From contig NC_057788.1 in NCBI RefSeq assembly GCF_014905175.1, positions 16,094,654 through 16,158,653 of the forward strand: 64,000 nt of DNA, given 5' to 3'. This document shows positions 47,561-58,471 of this stretch, piece after piece (positions within the stretch are counted from its first letter, which is position 1; every line of letters begins with the position of its first letter). The notes beneath the pieces are model-generated. The model did no database searches. It worked only from the letters and a program-made list of their open reading frames with translations, and was not told where the DNA came from. This DNA comes from Aphidius gifuensis (lineage: Eukaryota; Arthropoda; Insecta; Hymenoptera; Braconidae). The translations under genes were made by a program, and so were the position numbers.

Positions 47561-47863
47561 ATAATACAATACTGCGGCTGAGCCATTCAGCTCCTAGGAT
47601 TTGTAATAAAATCAATAAATTGAAAACTAAAGGCCAGCGTAGCTACGGAAAAGATAACCCAGCATCATTTTTCTGTTTCATTGGTTCTTTAGCTACTACT
47701 CAGCTACTGCTTATCCTTAGTATTTTGTATATCTAAAAAAATCAGTCGGGTAACGCTGGTGAAAATCTTTGTATGCAACTATGCACAGACCTTCAGTAAT
47801 GTAGGTGTAAAATAATGTAAAAAATAATGATATGAAGTCAGATAAATATAGAATCTTATTTTA
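47561..47863. other. CXXC1 downstream flank with module fragment
   Basis: 47630-47730 carries a short mirrored fragment of the GTAGCTA/GCTACTGC module group. The rest is AT-rich. Confidence 0.5.
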
Positions 47864-47865
47864 TT
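47860..47865 (-). terminator. AATAAA overlapping the CXXC1 stop
   Basis: On the minus strand the hexamer AATAAA begins inside the TAA stop codon. It may be the poly(A) signal or chance in AT-rich DNA. Confidence 0.3.
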
Positions 47866-49557
47866 AAATTACTTGTTGAGAAAAATTGTTAGCTTGAGAT
47901 GCACCAGCTTCTTTTCGTTTAAGCTCTAACTGTTGTTCAAGTACGTGATTATGTGTTGAATGGAGTAACAAACCAAGTACACCAGCTCTATTTTTCATAT
48001 TATCACGTATATTTTTTTCTTGTTCAACTAATTCATCCATTTTAAGCCATTGCCTTACACGTTCCATATCAATTTCAGCTCTACGTAATTTTTCCCAGAC
48101 ATAATGTTTAACACAACTTTTTTTTGGTGCACGACAATATTTACCAGTAAGGTCAAATACATTTGTAACCAACGGACAACCACAAACCTCATTATCTGAT
48201 ATTTTTGGATCTTTACAATGTTCTGGACAAAGTACACGAAGTCGTTTGCAATATGTTCGATTAACCGGATTATAAAAATCGCAAAACATCACTTGACCTT
48301 CAATTCTTGTTTTGAATATGGATCCAAATGATGCCTGAGACTCGTACTGAAATAATAATAGTAATAATGCGAATAATGCCTTCCTTTCAGAGTAAATATT
48401 TTTATTAATTAATAATACTTTGAAAAAACTACCTTGTTGAAACATTTTTCCATGTGTTTTATTGCGGCTTTTGCATGTACTTCATGACCACAAGTTATGC
48501 AATACATACTCATTTCGGTATCATCATTTTCATCAGTTTCTGAGTGAGGATCAATGCTATCACCTTTTGCCTTCTCAACAATACGGTCAAGTTCAACATG
48601 CCTTTTGTCCAAGTCATGTAATATTTTTTTGACATCGTGCATTAGTTTCCGGACATTTTCAAGTGCTTTAATGTTGTTTTGTTCAGCAACACAAGGTGTC
48701 ATACCCCACTCTTTAAGTCTTACTGGTAAAATGTGGTAAATTCTATTTGTTGCAAGTCTAAGACCACACTCATCTGAACAATATTTTGAACCAACACGCG
48801 ATTGTTTAACGCAAGCAGAACCATAACATTGCCTTGGTATTTCTAAATGATCAGGTCTTTCATTACTTGAATCGCGTTTTCTTTTTTTAACAGGCTTATC
48901 AGCTCTGTTAATATTTTTCGATGGTTTGAACGGAATACCAACAGATCGGCATGTCCTTTGTATGCAACGCAACTTAATTCTAGCTGATGATACTTTTTGT
49001 TCTTTCAAATGTTCCAAACGTTTACATTGATCACATTTACCACAGTTTTCTATACGTAAACAACCACTGCATTCACCACAACGTTTCGATGTTTTTCTGA
49101 TTATGGTCGGATCATATGGTGCATCATACTCGTACCTTAGCTCATGTTCTTTATCCTTGTATTTTTTATATTTACGTTCTTGTTCTGGCTGATCAATTTT
49201 TTTTTGTTTGAATCGAGTAACAAGTGATGGGTCTTCTTCACGACAACGTACACAGAAGAATTGTTTTATATGTTTAGCCTCACGCTCAGTAATGTTTATG
49301 CAATCACCATGATACCATTCTTCACAAGAGTCACAACCAATCATAAATCTTGAACTATCTGAACTACGGCAAATGCAATACGCTTGTCCATCTTGTTTTA
49401 ATAGTGTGGCTATTTTACTTTTTCTTTCTGGCAACATGAACTGTTTGGCTATTTCTTCTTTCTAAAATATATAGATGAATTTATTTATTTATTACACCTC
49501 AATAATTTTTACAAATTTTGTTATACTTACAGAAAGTCCATGACGTTTTTTACTCAT
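47864..49557 (-). CDS. Cfp1: CXXC zinc finger protein 1 (Cfp1), Set1/COMPASS subunit
   Basis: DNA-binding and H3K4me-reading subunit that targets Set1/COMPASS methyltransferase to promoters. Three coding exons on the minus strand: 49557-49531, 49461-48433, 48346-47864 (512 residues; the human protein has 656). PHD finger at about residues 38-82 (CICR, GCDSCEEWYHGDC, CVRC). CXXC finger at 137-180, with CGECSGC, CGKCDQC and a final LRCIQRTC. C-terminal CpG-binding-protein region with KYCSDECG, CGCPLV and NRAGVLGLLLH blocks. The basic/acidic linker between the CXXC and C-terminal regions is much shorter than in mammals. Unusually, the KFGG motif that normally follows the sixth Cys is absent: the stretch reads KRLEHLKEQKVSSARIKLR. 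Its 5' flank is a MITE cluster. Confidence 0.93.
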
Positions 49558-49659
49558 TTTGAATTAATCAAAGCAATAAATATTTACAGTTTTTGATTTT
49601 TTTTGTTTATATGTTTTTAATAACTAAACTGAACCAAACTATACTGTGATCTGTCAGTG

Positions 49660-49789
49660 TCAGTTGAGATGTGCGATAGTCACCGATATATTTAATAGCC
49701 GATATTATATCGATACATATCGATATATTATCGCCGATATTTTTTGACCCCGATAATCAATATATAGATATCCGATATTTTTTCAGCAC
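49660..49789. mobile_element. hAT-like end with CGATAT repeats
   Basis: CAGTTGAGATGTGCGATAG followed by CGATATATTA, GCCGATAT and ATATCGATA words, like 18857-19043. It lies about 100-230 bp upstream of the Cfp1 start and is cut by the MITE cluster at 49790. Confidence 0.5.
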
Positions 49790-50768
49790 CAGCACCCGTA
49801 TTCACAGGGCATTACAATTTAGGGCTTTTTTCATCCACCGGTGACGCTCGTGGAGCTTTTATATGTAAAATCTATATAAAAAAAAATTTATAAGCGCCAT
49901 CAGTGGCAAAAAAAAGCTCTAAATTGTATAAAATTTGCCCTGTGAATACGGGTGCTGCAGTCCAATTCACAGGGCATTACAATTTAGGGCTTTTTTTCAC
50001 CACTCACAGCGCTTGTGAAGCTTTTGTATGTAAAATCTATATAAAAAAAATTTTTACAAGCGCCATCAGCGGCAAAAAAAAGCCCTAAATTGTAAAAAAT
50101 TTGCCCCGTGAATTGGACTGCCGTATTCAGCAGTCCAATTCACAGGGCATTACAATTTAGCATATATTTAATACTACTATATTGCGCATCGCCTATGCTT
50201 TCCCATAAGTGGGCTGTTCGGATTCATTACGGTGCAGACAATCTCTCTGTCGCAGTCATACTCCTCGACAAAAATTTTTTGCGCATGTCCGAATAATCTG
50301 TTCGGTTCACACGTATACACAATGAATTTGTGTGCGTCGCCGAATGTTTCCGAGCCCCGACTCGAATGATAATTCGGACATGCGCAAAAGATTTTTGTCG
50401 AGGAGTATGACTGCGACAGAGAGATTGTCTGCACCGTAATGAATCCGAACAAAATCATACCCTATGCGCAATATAGTAGTATTAAATATATGCAATTTAG
50501 GGCTTTTTTCCTCTACTGGCGGCGCTTGTAGAGCTTTTGTATGTGAAATCTATATAAAAAAAATTTGACAAGCGCCATCACCGGCAAAGTTTCTAAATTG
50601 TGGCTTTGCCCTGTGAATTGGACTGCAGAGGATGTTCTCATTAGGGCTTTTTTTTCCGATGGCGGCGCTTGTGAACTTTTTATATAGATTTTACATAGAA
50701 AAGCTTCACAAGCGCCACCATCGGAAAAAAAACGCCCTAATGAAAACATCCTCTGAATACGGGTGCTG
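49790..50768. mobile_element. Head-to-tail chain of four MITEs upstream of Cfp1
   Basis: Copy 5: 49790-49957 (CAGCACCCG to CGGGTGCTG). Copy 6: 49958-50120 (CAGTCCAATTCAC to GGACTG), abutting copy 5 with no spacer. Copy 7: 50131-50635, containing the insertion 50161-50492. Copy 8: 50636-50768, left end truncated (CAGAGGATG to CGGGTGCTG). All share the same folded core; two kinds of outer ~14 bp alternate. Confidence 0.9.
50153..50500. mobile_element. 332-bp palindromic element with perfect 8-bp TSD
   Basis: The element is 50161-50492, with ends CATATATTTAATACTACTAT and its reverse complement. CAATTTAG of the host MITE is duplicated at 50153-50160 and 50493-50500. Most of the element is one long inverted repeat (GGATTCATTACGGTGCAGAC is mirrored). 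The size of the duplication fits hAT or P superfamilies. No coding sequence. Confidence 0.93.
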
Positions 50769-51126
50769 TGAAAGGATTTCGCAGTCAGAGCGTTGGCACT
50801 GACGCAGGCACTTGCGACTTTTCTAAAACGAAGACGCAGAATGCTTGCGGCTTGACGCAGAGCCCGCGACACCACCTTCCGTCTTTTTCGAAATAATAAT
50901 CCGCCATTGTTGTTGACATATTTATTATTTGAGGGTTAGGTTGTTGCACAATATGTAAACAAATAAATATATGTCAACAACAATGGCGGATTATTATTTC
51001 GAAAAAGACGCAAGGTGGTGTCGCGGGCTCTGCGTCAAGCCGCAAGCATTCTGCGTCTTCGTTTTAGAAAAGTCGCAAGTGCCTGCGTCAGTGCCGAGCG
51101 ACTCACGACGCGAATGCGAATCATCC
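50769..51126. repeat. GC-richer long palindrome
   Basis: Arms about 50790-50925 and 50965-51100 are reverse complements, with words GCACTGACGCAGGCACTTGC, GTCGCGGGCTCTGCGTC and CAATGGCGGATTATTATTTC. Outer edges TGTGAAAGGATTTCGC and GCGAATCATCCTTCACA are imperfectly mirrored. Inserted between two MITEs. Open frames here are by-products. Confidence 0.88.
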
Positions 51127-51668
51127 TTCACAGGGCAAATTTTTTACAATTTAGGGCTTTTTTTTGCCGGTAATGGCGCTTGTCAAATTTTTTTTATATA
51201 GGGGTGCATTCCTTTAATAAAAAATTTTTTTTCGTTTTGCAATTTCGCCCTGTAATACCGGCCAAAATTTTATAGGAAAAAGCTGTTTCTTGTAGTGGCA
51301 GTACTGGCACATGACATTATTTTTTTTGGCTTCCAATTATTAGATGGATAACTGTTCAATGTTTATATCAGTTTATATCAAACTGAAATAGATAGAAAAT
51401 TGACTTGTTGTGATTGTTTGTTATTGTCACATAGGTCGTACCACACATTATCGTAAACTGTAAAGCCTGGAATATTGCATAGAGAAATTTATCACTTTTG
51501 TCGTTGTTTCTGTTTCTAGTTTTTAGTCGGTATTACAGGGCGAAATTGCAAAACGAAAAAAAAATATTTATTAAAGGAATGCACCCTAGATTTCACATAC
51601 AAAAGCTCTACAAGCGCCACCAATAGAGGAAAAAAGCCCTAAATTGTAATGCCCTGTGAATTGGACTG
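51127..51668. mobile_element. MITE, CAGTCC family, split by a nested MITE
   Basis: Left end truncated (starts TTCACAGGGC), right end GTGAATTGGACTG. Interrupted at TATATA|GATTTC by the element 51201-51586. Confidence 0.88.
51199..51588. mobile_element. 386-bp MITE with TA duplication, Tc1/mariner-like
   Basis: The element is 51201-51586, with ends GGGGTGCATTCCTTTAATAA and TTAAAGGAATGCACCC, flanked by TA on both sides. The uninterrupted host site in sister MITEs (TATATAGATTTC) confirms the duplication. The ends match the arms of the 11-kb structure 7814-18856. Confidence 0.92.
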
Positions 51669-51699
51669 CAGAATAAACAAAATAACATTTGTCAAATGG

Positions 51700-52058
51700 A
51701 TAAATGTTTAAGAATGAGCAGTAGCTAAGGAAAAGATGTGTCTAAAAAATTAATGTAGAAATTAGCTGTTGAGTCATAGCTAGGTGGTTTCACACAGGGT
51801 ATAAGACACATCACTGTATGATTGCCCCAATAAATATTGTTTATTTACAGTGATGATATAGATAGGCACCTGTATTGAGATTTTGTGCCTTTGTAGTTCT
51901 TCAAACAACCGTACGTCGCTAGCGCCATAAGTGAGCCGTAAGTGAGACGGAACTGAGCCGAGACGACCATCGAACACAGCTATTATAATTAGCCACATCA
52001 ATTCCTTAGCTACATCTTTTCCTTAAGGTTGCTTACAAGGGACATAGTCGTACTATTG
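51700..52058. repeat. Module fragments in inverted order
   Basis: GCAGTAGCTAAGGAAAAGATG (51719-51739) is mirrored by CCTTAGCTACATCTTTTCCTT (52002-52022) around unrelated sequence. No gene. Confidence 0.55.
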
Positions 52059-52064
52059 AGGCAT

Positions 52065-53061
52065 GTAGCCACCAGTGTTGGGTAGGTAAGATACCTTGGT
52101 ATCTTACATGTTTAATATACCATGTAAGATACCGTATCTTACATCATCGGTTTCATACATCGAGGTATCTTACATTGCGTTCCCAGCGCCTTCTACGAAT
52201 AAAAGTGGAACCTTCGTGCTACAATTTTTTTTTATTCGATAAATACATGTAATTCATTTATTAAATAAATAAAAATTCCAAAAACAAGCAGTAGCTAAGG
52301 AAAAGATGTAGCTAAGGAATTAATGTTGCTTAAAAAAAAAATTCTTTGGCGACTGTAATTCCTTAGCTCCATCTTTTCCTCAGCTACTATTTTTCCTTGG
52401 GATTTTTATTTATTTAAAAAATTAGTTATTTAAAATTAAAGCAACATTAATTCCTTAAAACATAATTTTTTGGCAACATTAATTTCTTAGTTTCATCTTT
52501 TTCTTAGCTACTGCTTTTCCTTGGACATTTTAATTTATTAAATAAATAAAATTACATGCATTTTATTTTTTAAATAAATAAAAATCCCAAGGAAAGATAG
52601 TAGCTAAGGAAAAGATGGAGCTAAGGAATTACAGTTCCCAAAGAAATTCTTTTTTAAGCAGCATTAATTCCTTAGCTACTGCTTTTTCTTGGACATTTCC
52701 ATCTTTTAAAAATAAAATGACATGTATATTATTTATTTAATAAATAGAAAATGTCCGAGGAAAAGCAGTAGCTAAGGAAAGGATGGAGCTAAGAAATTAC
52801 AGTTGCCAAAGAAATTATGTTTCAAGCAACATTAATTCCTTAAAACTGGTTTTCCTTGATATTATATATATTTATATAACAAATAAATTACATGTATCAC
52901 TATATATCGAGCAATAAGAACTAATTGTCGAGTCGACAGTCAATAAGAATGTTCAAAATGGCGTCAGAGGTAACTTACGGTTTCTTACAGTATCTTACAG
53001 TATCTTACTGTAAGTGTATGAAACCTCAAAAATCGACCATTTACCAATCACTGGTGGCCAC
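52065..53061. mobile_element. hAT-like element 3, 8-bp TSD with one mismatch
   Basis: The element is 52073-53053, CAGTGTTGGGTAGGTAAG to TACCAATCACTG. Flanks are GTAGCCAC (52065-52072) and GTGGCCAC (53054-53061). Interior made of GTAGCTAAGG modules; strongly similar to element 2 at 37613-38608. Confidence 0.9.
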
Positions 53062-53302
53062 TAGCATAGTTTTTCGAACAAGTTCTATGCTATAGTCCAT
53101 TTATTACCAGAAACAACTGACTTTTTTAGTGATAACTGGGAATAATCTAGAGCCTTTATTTAGGCTTGGAGGACTTATATACCACTACGTTTATTTTGTG
53201 GCCCCTCTTCAAAAATTTTGTTGAGGCTTGTGGCCACTAGCATAGTTTTTCGACCAAGTTCTATGCCATAGCGCTATGGAAGGAAAAGTTCACATATGAC
53301 GG

Positions 53303-53463
53303 CAGTCCAATTCACAGGGCAAATTTTTTACAATTTAGGGCTATTTTTTGCCGCTGATGGCGCTTGTAAAATTTTTTTTATATAGATTTTATATACAAAA
53401 GCTTCACAGCGCTGTGAGTGGTGAAAAAAAGCCCTAAATTGTAATGCCCTGTGAATTGGACTG
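53303..53463. mobile_element. MITE, CAGTCC family, copy 10
   Basis: CAGTCCAATTCACAGGGC to GTGAATTGGACTG with the shared folded core. Confidence 0.9.
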
Positions 53464-53602
53464 CCGCTATAGGGCGGCGTTTTAATCGTTTCTAGAAATT
53501 GTTTCAGCTGTACCAACTTGCTTACAAACACATAAAAGACAAATAAAAATATAACCTTTTTTATTCGTTGACAATTTGATATTTTGACAGTCAATCATTA
53601 TA

Positions 53603-54081
53603 TAGGGGAAAGCAGGGCAAAATGGAACGGCGGGGCAAAATGGGACACCCGAAAAAATATTTTGACTCACATTTTTTTTCATTTTTTCGTCACTCTTCGA
53701 TTAAAAAAGCCGGAAGAAAATAGATGCAATAAAAAAAAAAATTTTTAGAAAATTTTTTGAGCATTTTTTTTGAGAACAAAGAAAATTATTTTTTATATGT
53801 TTTTTTTTGTTCGTCGAGAAAAATAGTGATAAATTAATTTAAAAGCAATTGTTCGTAATTATAAATGAAGAGAAATAAAAAAAAGTTAATTTTTGTGATT
53901 AATATCACATTTTATTAAACAACGATAAATAAATTTATAATAATAATTTTTTTTTCGAATTTTTAAAAATTATTTATGTTTTTTTTATTAATAAGTGAGA
54001 AAAACTAATCAGAAAATACTATTGTCACACATCGATTTATATTTTTTCCTTAAGTGTTCCATTTTGCCCCGCTTTCCCCTA
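53603..54081. mobile_element. 475-bp TA-flanked MITE, Tc1/mariner-like
   Basis: The element is 53605-54079: GGGGAAAGCAGGGCAAAATG at the left, CATTTTGCCCCGCTTTCCCC at the right, TA on each side. AT-rich non-coding interior. Confidence 0.88.
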
Positions 54082-54412
54082 TATGTACTATACATGTGTA
54101 AATATAAACAAAGAAATTTATTAACAACGCTAACCATTGTTGACTGTTGTTGTATTTTTTTAATGTTGGCTGTATCAAAAAAAACTAGTGTGAAGTTAGC
54201 GGTTCTATGCTGAAAATGCTGCATGCATTTTTTCAACATAGTCCTCGGCAGCCATTTTCTAGTAAATTTCTAGTTAAATATAGTGACACAAGTGCCATGG
54301 CATAGAACTTGGTCGAAAAACTATGCTAGTGGCCACATGCCTTTACGCTTTTGTCTTAAAAATCGTAGCGTGTGTGTAAACAGATAGGCACCAACACTAT
54401 TCCAGCAAGCAA

Positions 54413-54763
54413 AATGGGGGGACGTTCCAAAAATCACTCGGAAACCCGGAAGCGGCGCAGTAGACAAAAAAATATAGTGATAATATAAACTTAAAAGTAA
54501 CTAGAGGTTACTGTAGATATTGTAAACAACAAAAACAGCCATATTGCATATGCCATTTACTTTTGTTACTTATTACAGTTGTGAAAAGTATTTTTATAAT
54601 TATTATTAATAATTAAACAATAATAATTTATTGATTTGTGCCTATAAAAATACATGAACAAACAATCATGTCTACCACAACAAAATATCAAAAATTTTCT
54701 ATGATCACAATCTTGAACTTCCGGGTTTCCAAGTGATTTTTGGAACGTCCCCCGGAAATCGTG
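54413..54763. mobile_element. Inverted-repeat MITE, GGACGTTCCAAAAATCAC ends
   Basis: GGGGGGACGTTCCAAAAATC followed by CACTCGGAAACCCGGAAG is mirrored by CTTCCGGGTTTCCAAGTG and ATTTTTGGAACGTCCCCC. About 350 bp, AT-rich centre, no coding sequence. Confidence 0.85.
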
Positions 54764-55087
54764 AGACACTGCATTTTTTTATATACTACCACTACTACAG
54801 CGCATCATTGTGTATGTCACGTTGGTGTATAACACCCCGCTCAGCAAGTGAAAAGCAGTGAAAAGTAAACAAGGAGAAGAGAGCAGTGTTGCCGGATCGC
54901 AATTCTCTCATGTCCTCTCGTTGCGAGAAAGACGAAAATTTCAAAATTTAATATTAAATATCTTAAAAAATCAACGTCAGAAAAAATTCAAATTTTTTTA
55001 TCGTATTCGTCTTGCCGAGCACTACAATTTGATAGTAATTTGAAAATTTTTTAGTGAAAAACGAACTCGTTAAAAATAAAAATGTAC
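54764..55087. other. Unassigned sequence
   Basis: No gene or repeat recognised. Confidence 0.4.
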
Positions 55088-55492
55088 GGGGTGCATTCCC
55101 GGGGTGCATTAATAAAAATTTTTTTTTCGTTCTGCAATTTCGTCCTGTAATACCGACCAAAATTTTATAGGAAAATGCTATTTCTTGTAGTGGCAGTACT
55201 GGCACATGACATTATTTTTTTAAGCTTCCAATTATTGGAAGAATTACCTAAATGACTGTTCAATTGTTATATCAAACTGAAATAAATAGAAAATAGACTT
55301 GTTGTACTTGCTTGTTATTGTCACATAGGTCATACTAGACATTAGTAAAGTCTAGGATATTGCATGGAGAATTTTATCACTTTTGTCGTTGTTTCTGTTT
55401 CTAGCTACTTTTTTAGCTACATTTTTTGTATGTCGGTATTACAGGGCGAAATTGCAGAGCGAAAAAAAAATTTTTATTAAAGGAATGCACCC
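55088..55492. mobile_element. MITE, GGGTGCATTCC family
   Basis: Same ends and interior as 51201-51586 (CGTCCTGTAATACCGACC, TTGTAGTGGCAGTACTGGCA). The first ~14 bp are duplicated at the left end. Confidence 0.85.
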
Positions 55493-55916
55493 ACGGTATA
55501 TCAACTTATAGTCCTATCCTCGCGTATAAAAGTTGTCAACTTTGACATTAATTATCTCAAAAAAACGACGTCAGAAAAAATTGAAAAAAATTGAGAGTAT
55601 AAATATTTATTTCATTTGAAAAATGAGCCAAAAAAAAAAAAATTGAGTGACGATTCAATTATTTATAAGCAACCTTAACTCCTGCTTGTCTTAAGTATTT
55701 TATTTATTAAAATAAAAAAATACATGCAATGTATGTAATTCTTCATATCTACTGCTTATCCTTAGTAACTTAGTTTGACAAAATTAATTTTATGTATTTT
55801 ATTTTTCTAATAAATAAAATACTAAGGATAAGCAGTTGCTAAAAAAAAAATTTAGCTGAGAAATCAATGTAGAAAAAAAAAATAATACGGTAAAAATTTG
55901 AGCTCAGTGTTGGATA
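55493..55916. other. Unassigned, with module fragment
   Basis: 55670-55860 holds mirrored AAGGATAAGCAGTTGCTA/CTACTGCTTATCCTTAG sequences of the module group. Otherwise AT-rich. Confidence 0.5.
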
Positions 55917-56478
55917 CCCTGATGAAAATATGTCTCCGCGATTTCTCCTGAATTTCTCTGCGATTACTCCAAATTTCTCCGCAATCACTCCAAATTTCTC
56001 CAAAATAGATCAACGCGGAAAAATAAGTGGAGAAAGGTATCAAAATTTCTTTCCGAATCGACTTGGGTGAAGAAACGTTCGGAAATATTTTTCTGCGAAA
56101 AAAACACATGCAAAAACTCCGGAATTGCTCCTGATTACTCAGGAATATCTCCGGATTACTCCCGAATTGCTCCGAATTACTCCGGATTATTCCAGAATTG
56201 GCTCACTCAGAAAAAATACGAAAAATCCGTAGCAATTTCAAAATACTCGAATTCCTTTCGGAAAATAAATGACTAAAAAATTTTAATGGGCTAATTCCGG
56301 AGCGATACGGAGTTTTCCGGAATTCTGCGAAGTATTTCCGGAATTTTACGGAGTATTTCCGGACTTTTACGGAGTATTTCCGGAATTTTACGGAGTATTT
56401 CCGGAATTTTACGGAGTTTCCCGGAATTTTACGGAGTTTTTCCGGAGTTTTACGGAGAAATTATTTCCACCAGGGGTA
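55915..56478. mobile_element. TCCGG-type fold-back element with TA duplication
   Basis: The element is 55917-56476, CCCTGATGAAAATATGTCTCC to TTATTTCCACCAGGGG, with TA at 55915-55916 and 56477-56478. The interior is a run of degenerate words: first TTTCTCCGCGATTAC-like, then seven or more copies of GAATTTTACGGAGTATTTCC. Confidence 0.85.
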
Positions 56479-56499
56479 GGCGGGATAATTATCCTGGAG

Positions 56500-56734
56500 T
56501 GCTATACTTGGTCCCGTATTGCGGGTTCCGATTCGCCGACAAGAAATTTTAGTCGCAATAGAAAAACATGAAGGTGCTTGGTGTTGCTTTCACGTGAAGC
56601 TGCCATAGTGGTAGGAAATTGCAAAAATAAGGTAAAATTTACATGAAAGCAACAAAAAGTGACTTCATGTTTTTCTATCGCGACTAATATTTCTTGTCGG
56701 CGAATCGTTATTGCGGGACTCGCAATAACTCCCG
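56500..56734. mobile_element. Small palindromic element
   Basis: GATTCGCCGACAAGAAATTT and GTCGCAATAGAAAAACATGA (56530-56571) are mirrored by 56667-56708. Arms of about 45 bp around a folded centre. Confidence 0.75.
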
Positions 56735-57388
56735 CTGCCGAATTCATAGGGCAAATTTTATAGAATTTAGGGCTTTTTTTTGCCACTGATGGCGCTTATA
56801 AAATTTTTTTTATATAGATTTTACATATAAAAGCTCTACAAGCGCCACCGGTGGATGAAAAAAGCCCTAAATTGTAATGCCCTGTGAATACGGGTGCTGG
56901 GCAAATTTTTTACAATTTAGGGCTTTTTTTTGCCGCTAATGGCGCTTGTAAAGATTTTTTTTATATATATTTTACATACAAAAGCTTCACAAGCGCCGTG
57001 AGTGGTGAAAAAAAGCCCTAAATTGTAATGCCCTGTGAATTGGACTGCCGTATTCAGAGGATGTTCTCATTAGGGCTTTTTTTCCGATGGTGGCGCTTGT
57101 GAAGCTTTTCTATGTAAAATCTATATAAAAAGTTCACAAGCGGCGCCATCAGAAAAAAAAGCCCTAATTTAACATCCTCAGGATAGCTATTCTCGACATA
57201 ATTATCCCCTGTACCGGGGATAACATGAAAATGCTCGAAAGCGATATAGTCGTTTGATGGAAACCATTGAAGAAGATACAAATAAAGCCTCAAATTAAGG
57301 TAAATTTCCACAAAATAGTTATCCCTGTCGCCGGGGATAACTGAGGGGATAATTATGTCGAGAATAGCTATCCTGAATACGGGTGCTG
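56735..57388. mobile_element. Chain of three MITEs upstream of kra, one with an insert
   Basis: Copy 11: 56735-56899 (ends CGGGTGCTG). Copy 12: 56900-57047, left end lost, ends GGACTG. Copy 13: 57048-57388, interrupted by a ~196-bp inverted-repeat element (about 57179-57374) with ends CAGGATAGCTATTCTCGACA. The uninterrupted site is seen at 50752-50760 (CATCCTCTGAATAC context). Confidence 0.85.
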
Positions 57389-58463
57389 AACACTTCAAGT
57401 ATCTGACATAAAAGTTCACATGATCGTGTAAAAAACCAAGCTGTGTAAAATACACAGTATATTACACGGTATCTTACAAAACCATTACAGGCTGAGAATT
57501 GGCCCACGTCATTTTCCGTTTTCATTTGTCTCACTCTGACCCGACAACCTCGAGCGTTTCACAGTCCTCCTTGAAGCACCTCTCGCGTTTTATCTCTTCG
57601 TGAACTTAAAATCTACCTGCAAAGGACAATTATTATCAATTTCATATCGTGTAATAAAGTAAGTATATTAACATATATATAGTTATTTCGATCATTAAGG
57701 ATATGTACAATAATCCATCGTGCAACCAAAGCTGCAAACGATGTAGATACGAATTTTAAACTCTCAAAATCACACTGATTTTCAGTTTTTTTTTCGTACC
57801 ATATTAGTTAGAAATGACTCTGCCATCGTGGCCTCTCTTAACCTCGGTTCTTGCATTCTTTTCTCATAATTTTTTTTTTGAGCATCGTTATTTTTTTTAT
57901 TGCTCATTCGTAGAGTCAAGATAATCTAACGGGAAAATCTACTTGGAAGTCAGCTTTCTGTAATTAGCAACAAAATATACTTGAGGTAAAGTGTCAGTTT
58001 CCGTTAGGCTAACGCGTGTCTTTTGCGGTTTTCTTTTTTTTTTTTAATTCAGAAAATAGACAATTGCCGATGGAGAAGTATTCGTATATGTATTCTATTT
58101 TATCGGGCTCCATGTTGTGTAAATAATAAATATTAGTAAAATTCATATCTATAAAATATTTTTGTATCTTGACATTTCAAGGTAAGTTGTTTCGCTTTAC
58201 GAAAAATTTACTTGATGTAGCATTAATTGACCTTTATTTCTTGCCCTTATAGTTGGTTTTGATTTACTTTCAACGATTTTATCCAAAGCTCAATTAGGTC
58301 TTGAATTTTTTTTTTTTTTTTTTCGTGTTTACAAGCTTTGTCAAATCATTCACCATTTTCTCTTTTTTTTCTCGACTATTGTTATTTTTTTTGAAAAATA
58401 AACGTATTTATGATTTTATGTTAAAGTTTATTAATAATTTATCTTGTTCATTTGCTCTTTTAG
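57389..58463 (+). other. kra promoter, untranslated exon and intron
   Basis: After the MITEs the sequence becomes less AT-rich (57480-57610). AAA|GTAAGTATATT at 57659 is a good donor and TTTGCTCTTTTAG ends at 58463, 8 nt before the start codon. An additional candidate non-coding exon, 58054-58181, has an AATTCAG acceptor and a CAAG|GTAAGTTG donor. No TATA box seen. Confidence 0.45.
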
Positions 58464-58471
58464 AAGATTGT

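Larger units (their letters stand above)
52059..54353. mobile_element. Element with GGCATGTGGCCACTAGC inverted ends
   Basis: Left GAGGCATGTAGCCAC (interrupted by the hAT-like element) continuing CTAGCATAGTTTTTCGA at 53061, and right TCGAAAAACTATGCTAGTGG with GCCACATGCC ending about 54349. A further direct copy of the terminal phrase lies at 53229-53268. Inside are a MITE (53303-53463) and a TA-flanked MITE (53605-54079). TSD not determined. Confidence 0.6.

Noticed and set aside
50513..50875. 120-codon minus-strand gene
   Set aside because: Spans the MITE chain and the edge of a palindrome; frame openness is due to the repeats.
57054..57455. 133-codon minus-strand gene upstream of kra
   Set aside because: Covers a MITE with a nested palindromic element; no domain and no splice support.
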